DNA of 64,000 nt from Actinoplanes ianthinogenes (GCF_018324205.1 NZ_AP023356.1:3861501-3925500), one strand, 5' to 3'. Shown: positions 26,817 to 34,526, numbered from the stretch's first letter. Notes: a model not told the origin generated them from the sequence alone. Translations and numbers: made by a program.

Positions 26817-27442
26817 CGGCGTACCCCCTGGTCGTAGTGGTCGGACAGGCCGGCGAGCAGCACGTCCAGCCCGAGTTCGAACGCGCCCTCGTCGACGGCG
26901 GCACGGTGGGCCGCCAGCTCGTGGGCGCGGTGCAGATGCGGATAGGTGTCGTACAGCTCCGGATCGTCGGCGAAGCCGAGCGCGAAGGAGCCGAGCGCCG
27001 CCCCGGTGATCAGGTAGCGCATCAGCGCGCCGATGTGAGTGGCCCGGGACCGCGACCAGCCGGCGTCGATCAGCGCGCCGTAGACCGCCTCGGCCATGGC
27101 CAGCCCGTGCGGCCGCCGGCCCGGCCCGGTGGCCAGCACCGGGACGATGTTGGGGTGGGCGGCCAGCACCGCGTGATACGACTTCGCCCACAGCCGCAGC
27201 CCCTCCCGCCAGTCGCAGTCGGCGAACACCCCGATGTCGACCTGGGCCACCACCGCCTCGGCGACCGCGTCGACGATCTCGGCCTTGGTGGCGAAGTGGT
27301 TGTAGAGCGACGGGCCCTGCACACCCAGCTCGGTGGCGAGCCGCCGCATCGAGAGCGCGTCCAGGCCCTCCGCGTCGATCAGGGCGGACGCGGCCTCGAC
27401 GATGCGCTCCCGGGTGAGCAGCGCCTGCCGGGGCCGGGCCAT
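26813..27442 (-). CDS. TetR family transcriptional regulator
   Basis: 209-residue regulator with an N-terminal TetR DNA-binding domain (RERIVEAASALIDAEGLDAL, then MRRLATELGVQGPSLYNHF) and a C-terminal ligand domain of the TetR_C type with a YLITGAALGSFALG helix. First gene of the tetR-ALDH-ADH operon and divergent from the acyl-CoA ligase; the 31-bp imperfect palindrome at 27494-27524 in the shared intergenic region is the probable operator, coupling ligase and dehydrogenases to one signal. Confidence 0.85.
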   Translation of the reverse strand: MARPRQALLTRERIVEAASALIDAEGLDALSMRRLATELGVQGPSLYNHFATKAEIVDAVAEAVVAQVDIGVFADCDWREGLRLWAKSYHAVLAAHPNIVPVLATGPGRRPHGLAMAEAVYGALIDAGWSRSRATHIGALMRYLITGAALGSFALGFADDPELYDTYPHLHRAHELAAHRAAVDEGAFELGLDVLLAGLSDHYDQGVRR

Positions 27443-27493
27443 CTGGCAACTCCCTGGAGATTCGGGCCTGGAAATCAGGAATCAGCACTGGAC

Positions 27494-27524
27494 GCGCAAA
27501 AACTTACGCCGCTAGTTTATGCGC
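27494..27524. promoter_or_regulatory. 31-bp imperfect palindrome in the tetR / acyl-CoA ligase divergent region
   Basis: Outer arms GCGCA...TGCGC and inner arms AAACT...AGTTT are symmetric about the centre near 27509. It lies 52 bp from the tetR start and 35 bp from the ligase start. Size and position fit a TetR operator governing both directions. Confidence 0.6.
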
Positions 27525-27558
27525 AAGCTGCGACGTACATCACTCGGAGGGGATCCGC

Positions 27559-29097
27559 ATGACGACTCTGTCCCTGGCCACCGTTCTGGCCGAGAGCGCG
27601 CGCCGTTACCCGGACAAGGTCGCGGTGATCGACGCGGGCGCCCGGATCACCTATCGCGAGCTGTGGCAGCAGACCCGGGAGTACGCGGCCGGGCTGCGCG
27701 AGCTCGGCATCGGCCCCGGCGACACGATCGCCGTGATGATCCCGAACGTCGCCGACTTCCCGCGGGTCTACTACGCGGCGCTGGCCGTGGGCGCCCGGGT
27801 GGTGCCGGTCTCGCTGCTGCTCAACGCCGAGGAGGTCGGCTACGTGCTCGCCGACAGCCAGGCGAACCTGCTGGTCACGCACTCCGCGTTCCTCCAGGTC
27901 GGCGCGGCCGCGGCGCAGCTCGCCGGCACCCCGCTGGTGAACGTCGGCCCGCTGCCGGCCGAGCTGCCGGCCGCGCCCCGGCGCCTGGAGGAGGTGGCCG
28001 CGTCGGTCCCGGCGCTGCACACCTACGTGACCCGCCAGGCCGAGGACGTCGCGGTCATCCTGTACACCAGCGGCACCACCGGGAAGCCGAAGGGCGCCCT
28101 GCTCACCCACCTCAACCTGGTGATGAACGCGGCGATCAACGTGTTCGACGTGCACCCGCTGACGGGCGACGACATCGTGCTGGGCTGCCTGCCGCTGTTC
28201 CACACGTTCGGCCAGACGGTCGGGATGAACGCGACGTTCCGGCTCGGCGGGACGCTGGTGCTGCTGCCCCGGTTCTCCGGCGAGGCGGCGATCGACCTGA
28301 TCCTGCGGGAGAACGTGACGATCTTCCACGGCGTGCCGACCATGTACATCGGCCTGCTCGAGGCGGCGGCGAAGGCGGAGCGGCTGCCCAAGCTCAAGCT
28401 CTGCGTCTCCGGCGGGGCGTCGCTGCCGGTGGCGGTGCTGGAGCGCTTCGCCGAGGCGTTCGGGTCGCACATCTGGGAGGGCTACGGGCTCTCCGAGACC
28501 TCGCCGACGACGACGACCAACCAGCCCGCGTACGGGGCGAAGCCCGGCACCGTCGGCCACCCGATCTGGGGCGTCGAGGTGGAGATCGCCCGGCCGGAGG
28601 TGCCGGAGCGCATCGAGTTCCTGCCGGACGGCGAGCTCGGCGAGATCGTGATCCGCGGGCACAACGTGTTCGCCGGGTACCTCAACCGGCCGGAGGCGAC
28701 CGCGGAGGCCATCGTCGACGGCTGGTTCCGCACCGGTGACCTGGGCGTCAAGGACGACGAGGGCTTCATCAGCATCGTCGACCGGACCAAGGACCTGATC
28801 ATCCGGGGCGGCTTCAACGTCTACCCGCGGGAGGTCGAGGAGGTGCTCGCCCGGCACCCGGCGATCCAGCAGGTCGCGGTGATCGGCGTGGCCGACGAGA
28901 CGCACGGCGAGGAGATCTGCGCCGTGGTGGTGCTGGACGACAAGGGCCTGACCGAGCAGGAGCTGATCGACTGGTCGCGGGAGCGGCTGGGCAAGCACAA
29001 GTACCCGCGGCAGGTCCGGTTCGCCGAGTCGCTCCCGCTCGGGCCCAGCATGAAGGTGCTCAAGCGGGAGCTGCGCGCGCAGTACTCAGGCAAGTAA
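27559..29097 (+). CDS. Acyl-CoA synthetase (AMP-forming, FadD-like)
   Basis: 512-residue adenylate-forming ligase. The P-loop-like AMP motif is YTSGTTGKPKGALLTH near residue 170; further motifs are GYGLSETSP, the DGWFRTGDLG hinge region and the C-terminal GGFNVYPREVEEVL plus a final Lys in SMKVLKREL. It activates a carboxylic acid to its CoA thioester through an acyl-AMP. GGAGGGGA lies upstream of the ATG. Divergent from the tetR-ALDH-ADH operon. Chain length is not predictable; context fits activation of the acid produced by the aldehyde dehydrogenase. Confidence 0.92.
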   Translation: MTTLSLATVLAESARRYPDKVAVIDAGARITYRELWQQTREYAAGLRELGIGPGDTIAVMIPNVADFPRVYYAALAVGARVVPVSLLLNAEEVGYVLADSQANLLVTHSAFLQVGAAAAQLAGTPLVNVGPLPAELPAAPRRLEEVAASVPALHTYVTRQAEDVAVILYTSGTTGKPKGALLTHLNLVMNAAINVFDVHPLTGDDIVLGCLPLFHTFGQTVGMNATFRLGGTLVLLPRFSGEAAIDLILRENVTIFHGVPTMYIGLLEAAAKAERLPKLKLCVSGGASLPVAVLERFAEAFGSHIWEGYGLSETSPTTTTNQPAYGAKPGTVGHPIWGVEVEIARPEVPERIEFLPDGELGEIVIRGHNVFAGYLNRPEATAEAIVDGWFRTGDLGVKDDEGFISIVDRTKDLIIRGGFNVYPREVEEVLARHPAIQQVAVIGVADETHGEEICAVVVLDDKGLTEQELIDWSRERLGKHKYPRQVRFAESLPLGPSMKVLKRELRAQYSGK

Positions 29098-29508
29098 CGC
29101 CGGGAGCTCGGCGACGATCGGGACGTCGGCGGGCAACCACGGGACGCTGTCCAACTGGTCCACGGCCAGCCAGCGCATGGCGGCATGCTCCAGCGCCTCC
29201 GGGACGCCGCCGTCGAGCACCTCGACGGCGAAGACCCGGAGCACGGCGCGGCCGTGGGCCAGCGGCACGTCCGGGCCGACCCGGGCGCCGACCTCGACGG
29301 AGATGCCGAGCTCCTCGCGGCACTCCCGGGCCAGCGCCTGCTGGTCGGTCTCGCCCCGCTCGACCTTGCCCCCGGGGAACTCCCACTTACCGGCCGCCTC
29401 GGGCGGGGAGCTGCGCTGGCAGGCGAGCACCCGCCCACCCGCGATGATCACCGCCGCGACGATCACCCTGGGTGATGACGGGGCCTTGACGTATTGTTCC
29501 GACGGCAT
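29086..29508 (-). CDS. Nudix hydrolase (MutT-like)
   Basis: 140-residue Nudix protein. The Nudix box is complete: GKVERGETDQQALA followed by RECREELGI, at about residues 42-64. The VIVAAVIIAGGRVLACQR start and EFPGG are typical of 8-oxo-dGTP diphosphatases, so nucleotide-pool cleaning is the likely role. ATG 29508 is preferred to the TTG three codons upstream. The 3' end overlaps the convergent ligase by 12 bp. Confidence 0.85.
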   Translation of the reverse strand: MPSEQYVKAPSSPRVIVAAVIIAGGRVLACQRSSPPEAAGKWEFPGGKVERGETDQQALARECREELGISVEVGARVGPDVPLAHGRAVLRVFAVEVLDGGVPEALEHAAMRWLAVDQLDSVPWLPADVPIVAELPALLA

Positions 29509-29690
29509 GGCATCCAAGATCGCACAAAACTAGGCCGATCAGGTTGCCCGAGGCGCCCCGATCGTCCCCCAAACACGGATATGTGGGCGTGGACATCACT
29601 GTCCCAACGGACGAGACTGTGCGTACCGACCATGACGACACGGCGACAGTTCGGCCACAAGCCGGCAACAACGCTTTGGGGGGTGCGGCC

Positions 29691-30005
29691 ATGCGGGCTA
29701 GGAAACGCCGGGGCAACAACGGCACGGACTATCTGAGTGACGCCCTCGCGCTGTTGGGCGGCTGGACCCGCGACGGCGTCCAGCTACGCCGCGATCTCGC
29801 GTGCGACGACAGTCAGCATGCCGCATTGACCGAGCGGATTCAGGTCGCCGCGGACACCCTGTCGATCCGGCCGAGCATCCGGCGGATCGAGGGGCACACC
29901 CAGATCTGCCTGGGTGACCGGGACGGCGCGGCCCTCACCGACCGTGACGTCACGCTCGCCGCGCGCATCGAGGATTTCTATCGCACCGTGCTGGAGCGCC
30001 CGTAG
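29691..30005 (+). CDS. Pterin-4a-carbinolamine dehydratase-like protein, lacking the catalytic histidines
   Basis: 104-residue protein whose last 80 residues follow the PCD/DCoH pattern: LLGGWTRDGVQLRRDLACDD, a helix ending AADTLSIRPSI, then GHTQICLGDRDGAALTDRDV and a final helix AARIEDFY. In active PCD enzymes the motif before the second strand is E-x3-HH-P; here it reads LSIRPS, without either His. It may therefore be a structural or regulatory relative. The frame extends upstream to 29544, but the GGGGGG 7 nt before ATG 29691 and the family length support the shorter form. Confidence 0.6.
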   Translation: MRARKRRGNNGTDYLSDALALLGGWTRDGVQLRRDLACDDSQHAALTERIQVAADTLSIRPSIRRIEGHTQICLGDRDGAALTDRDVTLAARIEDFYRTVLERP

Positions 30006-30019
30006 TCCCCGCGGACTAC
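30002..30019. other. Small hairpin spanning a stop codon
   Basis: GTAGTCC (30002-30008) and GGACTAC (30013-30019) are perfect complements around a 4-nt loop. The stop codon of the upstream gene lies in the left arm, and the downstream -10 box begins in the right arm. A weak terminator or an operator are both possible. Confidence 0.35.
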
Positions 30020-30022
30020 GCT
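30017..30022 (+). promoter_or_regulatory. -10 element (TACGCT), leaderless start
   Basis: TACGCT ends 7 nt before ATG 30030; the start has no Shine-Dalgarno sequence. Confidence 0.45.
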
Positions 30023-30029
30023 GCGCCGC

Positions 30030-30392
30030 ATGAGTGACGTCGCATACGACAACAAGGGCCAGCTGGAGCAGATCCAGAGCGGCCTGCTCGACGGAGAGAC
30101 GATCATCGCCGTGTACGACGCGATCGGCGCCGGCACCGGCTTCATCGGGCTCACCACCCGGCGGATCATCATCCAGGACAAGTCCTTCGTCGGGAAGAAG
30201 TTCGCCATCACCAGCATCCCGTACTCCAAGGTGAGCGCGGTGAGCGTGGTCAGCAACAAGAGCTGGGCCGGCCAGTTCTTCTCCAGCGGCGAGATCGCGA
30301 TCACCGTCGGCACCCACGTCTACGAGATCGAGTTCCGCGGCTCGGAGAAGGCGCACCACGTGCACCAGGTAATCCTGGCCTACGCGTCCTGA
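30030..30392 (+). CDS. Small PH-domain-like protein
   Basis: 120-residue cytoplasmic protein with the pattern of a bacterial PH-like domain: GLLDGETIIAVYDAIG, GFIGLTTRRIIIQDK, the IPYSKVSAVSVV strand and a closing helix EKAHHVHQVILAY. Close homologues are widespread single-domain actinobacterial proteins of unknown role. It seems monocistronic, from a promoter directly in front. No catalytic residues. Confidence 0.7.
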   Translation: MSDVAYDNKGQLEQIQSGLLDGETIIAVYDAIGAGTGFIGLTTRRIIIQDKSFVGKKFAITSIPYSKVSAVSVVSNKSWAGQFFSSGEIAITVGTHVYEIEFRGSEKAHHVHQVILAYAS

Positions 30393-30395
30393 CCT

Positions 30396-31298
30396 TCAGG
30401 GCCCGCCGACGGCTTGCGTGAGATCCCAGACGTAACGCCGGCCGGCGGGCTTCTCGTCGCGCCAGACCACCTCCCAGCGGCCCAGGTGGTCCCGGACCGG
30501 ATCGCTGAACACGCCGTACCCGGCCCGCTCCTTCACGCTCGGCGGCTGGTCGCTGTCCGGGAACGTGAAGGTCACCACGAAGCGGGTGAAGGCCGACGGC
30601 GTGCCGCTCGCGGTCGGCAGCCGGTCCTCCCAGACCAGCTGGTCCCAGCCCCGCTCGCGCAGCGGCCGCCACAGCCCGCGGGGCCGGTACGCCACCTCCC
30701 ACTCGGTCGGCACCGTCATCGCCGGGTCGAAGATCAGCCACACCCGCAGCAGCCGGGTCTGCTCCAGCGGCAGCGGCGTGATGGTCCCGCCGACCGGCCG
30801 TACCGCCTTGAACTCGATCTCGTCGAGCCGGGTCAGCCGGTCCGTGTCGGTGGGCACGATCGGCCGCATGGTCCGATGGGTGACCAGCGGTTCCGGCGTG
30901 GTGGTCCGCTTCTCCACGATCCGGTCGGTCTCGTCGTCGTCGCCGACCGTCACGATCACCTCGAGGGTCTCGCTGAACAGCGGCTTCTCCCGGTCGCTGA
31001 TCCGCTGGATGGCGTCCAGGTAGTGCTGGTGCCCGGCCCGCTGCAGGGCCAGCGCCTTGGTGGCCTCCAGCAGCTCGGCGCGCAGCTGGCGGATCTTCAG
31101 GACGAACGCGATCTGCCAGAACCGGACCACGAAGTAGAGCAGGCAGGCGAGGAAGACCGCGGTCAGCGCCCACTGGGCGGCCCGCGCCGGGATCTCGGCG
31201 AGCTGGGCGACGCCGGAGGCCAGCCCGATGAGCACGATCAGGACGTTCAGGGTGCCCCTGAACACGGTCTGATACTGGGACGGCGTTGCTGGCATCAT
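30396..31298 (-). CDS. Conserved membrane protein with two N-terminal helices
   Basis: 300 residues. Two hydrophobic helices (about 16-36 and 40-62) form an N-terminal hairpin, followed by a charged, probably coiled segment (LRAELLEATKALALQ) and a cytoplasmic domain of mixed strands rich in Trp, Arg and Asp (EWEVAYRPRGLWRPL, GRWEVVWRDEKPAGRRYVWD). I do not recognise the family. The 3' end is 3 bp from the convergent PH-like gene. Start at the double ATG after GAGGA. Probably a real gene from its codon use and membrane topology. Confidence 0.6.
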   Translation of the reverse strand: MMPATPSQYQTVFRGTLNVLIVLIGLASGVAQLAEIPARAAQWALTAVFLACLLYFVVRFWQIAFVLKIRQLRAELLEATKALALQRAGHQHYLDAIQRISDREKPLFSETLEVIVTVGDDDETDRIVEKRTTTPEPLVTHRTMRPIVPTDTDRLTRLDEIEFKAVRPVGGTITPLPLEQTRLLRVWLIFDPAMTVPTEWEVAYRPRGLWRPLRERGWDQLVWEDRLPTASGTPSAFTRFVVTFTFPDSDQPPSVKERAGYGVFSDPVRDHLGRWEVVWRDEKPAGRRYVWDLTQAVGGP

Positions 31299-31364
31299 TC
31301 CTCATGATGCCGAGCTGATCCGGCAGGACAAATACCGTTAAAGAGTGATGTAGCCCGATTCGGG

Positions 31365-31394
31365 ACGGCTGTTCGACCGATGTTCGACAGCCGT
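31365..31394 (+). promoter_or_regulatory. Inverted repeat before two small ORFs
   Basis: ACGGCTG (31365-31371) pairs with CAGCCGT (31388-31394), with extra TCGA pairing inside. It ends 2 nt before a strong GGAGG Shine-Dalgarno at 31397, so as a leader hairpin it could affect translation; it could also be an operator. Confidence 0.4.
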
Positions 31395-31408
31395 ACGGAG
31401 GAGAGGGC

Positions 31409-31522
31409 ATGCCACACCGGCCGCCCCGCGAACGGTTACTGGCGAGTAACCATTGCTGCCCGCCGGAGCCGCGCCGCATGCTACCCGGAGGTCCGAACAC
31501 CGCCATCTATCGATGCCCCTGA
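31409..31522 (+). CDS. Possible 37-residue peptide
   Basis: ATG 31409 follows a strong GGAGG with 7-nt spacing. The predicted peptide starts MPHRPPRERLLA, contains a CCPPEP motif and ends YRCP. It overlaps the start of the next small ORF (ATG 31513) by 10 bp, a coupling arrangement. No family is recognised. Support comes only from the ribosome-binding site and position. Confidence 0.35.
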   Translation: MPHRPPRERLLASNHCCPPEPRRMLPGGPNTAIYRCP

Positions 31523-31749
31523 CCCCCCGGAGGCGATCACCGGTGCTGGCTCATCTGCAAAAGCCGCTGACCCGGAGGCCGAGCCGCGAGTTGCTCGGCA
31601 GCGACCTCGATCCGGCGCCCGCCGGCGGCGGTGGAGAAGGGGGTCAGCCACACCGGCTGGCGGTGCTCCTCGGCGCCAACACCGTGTTCGCGATGGCGCT
31701 GCTGCTCTCGGCCGTCCTGGTCGGACTGGCCACGATAGCGCTGTACTGA
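31513..31749 (+). CDS. Small single-pass membrane protein
   Basis: 78 residues: a basic N-terminus (PLTPRRRSPVLAHLQKPLTR), a Gly-rich linker (PAGGGGEGG) and one C-terminal hydrophobic helix of about 22 residues (FAMALLLSAVLVGLATIAL) ending three residues later. It would be a tail-anchored membrane protein. An upstream in-frame ATG at 31453 would add 20 residues; 31513 is preferred because it overlaps the end of the preceding small ORF. Function unknown. Confidence 0.5.
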   Translation: MPLTPRRRSPVLAHLQKPLTRRPSRELLGSDLDPAPAGGGGEGGQPHRLAVLLGANTVFAMALLLSAVLVGLATIALY

Positions 31750-31763
31750 CCCCCGCGCCGGCC

Positions 31764-31811
31764 TCAGCGGAAGCTGCCGCCCTCGCCGCCGTGCTTCGCC
31801 ATCGTCTTCAT
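31764..31811 (-). CDS. Possible 15-residue micro-ORF (MKTMAKHGGEGGSFR)
   Basis: ATG at 31811 is preceded on the minus strand by an AGGGAGAG ribosome-binding site. The Gly-rich peptide ends at TGA 31764-31766. It lies 92 bp downstream of peptidase E, in the same direction and in otherwise empty DNA, ending 14 bp from the convergent small membrane protein. Too short for similarity judgement. Confidence 0.3.
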   Translation of the reverse strand: MKTMAKHGGEGGSFR

Positions 31812-31903
31812 CGCTCTCCCTCTACAGATGACTCCGCAGGACCCAACGGAATCGATCGCGGTGCGGTTGTGATCCGCGGGGTAGTTTATTTCCGGTACGC
31901 CGG

Positions 31904-32650
31904 TCAGTTCGGATATTCCGGAAGAATCCGCGCGGGCAGCACCGTCTCGGTGACGCTGCCGTCGGCCGCGCGCTTGAGCTCGTACCCCGAAGGTCCCTCG
32001 CGGTCCGCGACGACCTCCTCCAGTGACGTGCCGCGGAACACCAGCCCCGCGCCGTCGTCGGTGGCGTAGCCGTCCGACAGCGTGCCGTCGCCGATCAGCT
32101 CGTGCATCTTCGGCCGGCGCTCGCCCTCGCCGTCGTAGTGCACCCCGTTGCTGTACGGCAGCCAGCCCAGCCCGTCGGTGAACCCGCGCAGCCGCAGCCC
32201 GAAGCTGTCCGTGGTGCCGCCCTGGTGCCAGCAGATCGAGCCGGCCGACGAGCCGCTCATCACCACGCCGGCCTGCCACGCCTCGTGCAGGATCTCGTCC
32301 AGCCCGTGCACCCGCCAGACCGCGCACAGGTTCGCCACGCTGCCGCCGTCCACCCAGACGACGTCCTGGGCCAGCAGGTGCCCGCGGATGTCGTCGATGT
32401 TCGGCATCGGGAACAGCTGGAGGTGCGACATGGTGAACCGGGTGCCCGCGAAGGCCGAGTAGAACGCGCCGATCCGGGCGTCGGGGTCGCCGGTCGCCTG
32501 GGTCAGCACGCAGATCTTCGGAGCCTTCGTGGCGTTGGCCAGCTCCGCCGCGAAGTGGTGGATCCGGCCCGGAAGGATGTCGAAATTGCCCCGCCGGCCC
32601 CGCTGAAATCCGGCGCTGGTGGCAAGAATGGTAGGAATGTCCGCGGTCAT
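31904..32650 (-). CDS. Peptidase E family (S51) protein
   Basis: 248-residue protein with the class I glutamine-amidotransferase-like fold of peptidase E. The nucleophile elbow is SGSSAGSICW near residue 133, and VVWVDGGSVANLCAVWR with the following GLDEIL is the typical preceding block. The enzyme cleaves Asp-X dipeptides; some relatives degrade cyanophycin. It overlaps the nucleotidyltransferase-like gene by 4 bp and is probably the second gene of that operon. ATG 32650 is chosen over an upstream alternative that lies inside that gene. Confidence 0.82.
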   Translation of the reverse strand: MTADIPTILATSAGFQRGRRGNFDILPGRIHHFAAELANATKAPKICVLTQATGDPDARIGAFYSAFAGTRFTMSHLQLFPMPNIDDIRGHLLAQDVVWVDGGSVANLCAVWRVHGLDEILHEAWQAGVVMSGSSAGSICWHQGGTTDSFGLRLRGFTDGLGWLPYSNGVHYDGEGERRPKMHELIGDGTLSDGYATDDGAGLVFRGTSLEEVVADREGPSGYELKRAADGSVTETVLPARILPEYPN

Positions 32651-33480
32651 CGCAACATCATCGCGCACGCCTCGGTGGTCTCCAGCACGAGATCAGCGGC
32701 GATGTCGATGGCCAGCGTGAGGTGCAACGGATCGCTGTTGATCGCGGAGAACGCGGCGTCCACCCGCTCCCGGAACTCGGCCGGCGCGCCGGGCAGCCGC
32801 CCGGCCGCGGCCACCGCGCCCTTCTCGTTGATCAGCCACTGGCCGGCCGCGCCGTGCAGCGCGTGCGCGCACACCCCGACCAGCCGGAACAGGCAGCCGG
32901 CGACGTAACTGGTGTCGAACCGGGAGACGCCCTTGCGGGCCAGGCCGACCAGGAAGTCGGCCTCCCAGAGACCGGACACCAGCGCCTCGGCGAGCGGCCG
33001 CGGGAACACCTGGACCCGGCGGCGCAGGGCGGTGAGCTCGCCGGTCGGGTCGGCCAGCACCCGGCTCACGGCCAGCTCGCCGGCGTACGCGAAATCCGGC
33101 ACGCCGAGCGGGTGCCCGCCCTGCGCGTGAAACTCGTACCGCCCCTGCTCGGCCTCGTCCCAGCAGCGCAGCACCCGGTCCAGGTCCCGATAGATCCAGT
33201 CCACCGGGTGGTCGTCGATCCGCAGCCAGCCACCGCCGTCCACCCACGGCCCCCACTCGCCGACCGCGGTGACCCGGGCCTTCTCCCCGGCCACCGCCAC
33301 GGCCAGCTCGCCGAGCCGGTCGGTGTCGAACGGCGCCCGGTAGTACAGCCCCAGATCGGTGTCCGACTCCGGCGAGTGCGCCTGCCGCGCCCGGCTGCCG
33401 CCGAGCACCACCCCGACCACACCCGGGACGGTGAGCAGACGCTGGGCCATCTCGGTCAGCGCGGCGTCGGTGAGAGCCAT
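32647..33480 (-). CDS. Nucleotidyltransferase-domain protein
   Basis: 277 residues. The N-terminal nucleotidyltransferase fold is shown by GGSRARQAHSPESDTDLGLY near residue 28 (GS motif followed by D-x-D); a helical C-terminal domain follows, as in kanamycin/streptomycin-type or MNT-like NTases. The third carboxylate may be in HPVDWIYRD. It could modify a small molecule or tRNA-like substrate; substrate unknown. A TAGGCT -10 box 6 nt before the ATG predicts a leaderless mRNA that also covers peptidase E. Confidence 0.75.
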   Translation of the reverse strand: MALTDAALTEMAQRLLTVPGVVGVVLGGSRARQAHSPESDTDLGLYYRAPFDTDRLGELAVAVAGEKARVTAVGEWGPWVDGGGWLRIDDHPVDWIYRDLDRVLRCWDEAEQGRYEFHAQGGHPLGVPDFAYAGELAVSRVLADPTGELTALRRRVQVFPRPLAEALVSGLWEADFLVGLARKGVSRFDTSYVAGCLFRLVGVCAHALHGAAGQWLINEKGAVAAAGRLPGAPAEFRERVDAAFSAINSDPLHLTLAIDIAADLVLETTEACAMMLR

Positions 33481-33486
33481 GCCGCC

Positions 33487-33492
33487 AGCCTA
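33487..33492 (-). promoter_or_regulatory. -10 element for the nucleotidyltransferase-peptidase E operon
   Basis: Minus-strand TAGGCT, 6 nt from the ATG at 33480; no Shine-Dalgarno sequence. Confidence 0.55.
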
Positions 33493-33499
33493 GGGCGAT

Positions 33500-34360
33500 T
33501 CAGCACAGGGTGGCCGGTTCCAGCCGGACATCGGCGAGCGACTCCGGGTCGAGCAGCGACAGGTCCTCGGCGGTGACGGTGAGCGGCCCGCTCTCCGGCA
33601 CCGTCGCCGACGCCTTCGACGGCTCCGGCTGAGGCTGCCCGCTCACCTCGGGGCAGGCGGTCCGGCCCAGCGGGACGCAGAGGTCCAGGGCGCAGGACGT
33701 CTCCTTGCGCATGCCGAAGACCACTACCCGCTGCTGCGGCTGCCGGGTCACCGTGGTGTCCAGCACACGCCGGCCGGACGGCTTCCCGTCGACCAGGGTG
33801 ACCAGGTAGCGGACCAGCTCCTCGCCCGGGGCGCCCGGGGACTGCACCTTGCGGACGCCCCGGGGCAGGGTCTCGTCGCGGACCACGCGGGTGCGGAACG
33901 GGATGGGCCGGGTCGTCACGTCGGTACGGGTGGTGACCACCGGCTCGGCCTTCGCCGGGCTCTTCGCGCGCTTCTTCGGCGCGCGCGGTGACCGCGGCCC
34001 GGTGCGGTCCGCCGGGTCCTCGGCGCGGGCGCGGCTCAGCTCGGCCCCGGTCTCGGTGGCGGAGTGGGCCTGCCGTTCGACGCCCGGCGGCGCCGGCTGG
34101 ACCGGGACGTGCACGTGCCGCCGCGGCACCGGCTCGGCGGCGGCCGCCTCCCGGCTGACGATCTCCGGGTCCTCGTCCAGGCGCGCGGCGCCCGGGTCGG
34201 CGGCGATGGTCTGCTCGGCGGTCGCGGCGGACGACTCGGCGCCCCCGGCGAACACAGTGGCGCCGGCCACACCGCCGCCGAGGAGCACCAGCAGCGCACT
34301 GGTGCCGGCGGCCATGCGGACACCGAACGGCAGGCGGGCCCACCAAGACTTTCGTGGCAT
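33500..34360 (-). CDS. G5-domain protein with N-terminal membrane anchor
   Basis: 286 residues. An N-terminal basic stretch (PRKSWWARLPFGVRM) precedes one hydrophobic helix of about 20 residues, so the rest is exported or membrane-anchored. After a disordered Ala/Glu/Arg-rich region, residues about 155-225 match a G5 domain (TTRPIPFRTRVVRDETLPRG, then RYLVTLVDGKPSGRRVLDTT), a beta-rich cell-wall or glycan-binding module found with Rpf and peptidoglycan hydrolases. The C-terminal 60 residues carry three Cys (SCALDLCVPLGRTAC). Start is uncertain: ATG 34360 fits the signal anchor, while the frame is open to 34477. Confidence 0.7.
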   Translation of the reverse strand: MPRKSWWARLPFGVRMAAGTSALLVLLGGGVAGATVFAGGAESSAATAEQTIAADPGAARLDEDPEIVSREAAAAEPVPRRHVHVPVQPAPPGVERQAHSATETGAELSRARAEDPADRTGPRSPRAPKKRAKSPAKAEPVVTTRTDVTTRPIPFRTRVVRDETLPRGVRKVQSPGAPGEELVRYLVTLVDGKPSGRRVLDTTVTRQPQQRVVVFGMRKETSCALDLCVPLGRTACPEVSGQPQPEPSKASATVPESGPLTVTAEDLSLLDPESLADVRLEPATLC

Positions 34361-34520
34361 TTCGAGCAAATGCTGCCATGAGTCACTAGTTGTCTGGTTT
34401 TGCACCAAAGCATTGTGGCTTGTCCGCCTTCGAAGGCAAGCATCTGACGGTCGCTCGAAAAGGTGACATCCGGGCAAAACGTCCCCGTTTCCGCCCCGCG
34501 ACCTGCGTGCACTCCCGCCG

Positions 34521-34526
34521 TACGAT
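34521..34526 (+). promoter_or_regulatory. -10 element (TACGAT), leaderless start of the MarR gene
   Basis: TACGAT ends 7 nt before ATG 34534 and supports that start over upstream in-frame alternatives. Confidence 0.5.

Noticed and set aside
31380..32069. 229-codon plus-strand frame overlapping peptidase E
   Set aside because: It is antisense to the peptidase E gene for its second half and Ser/Arg-rich, with no domain; the small ORFs inside its first half have better start signals in other frames.
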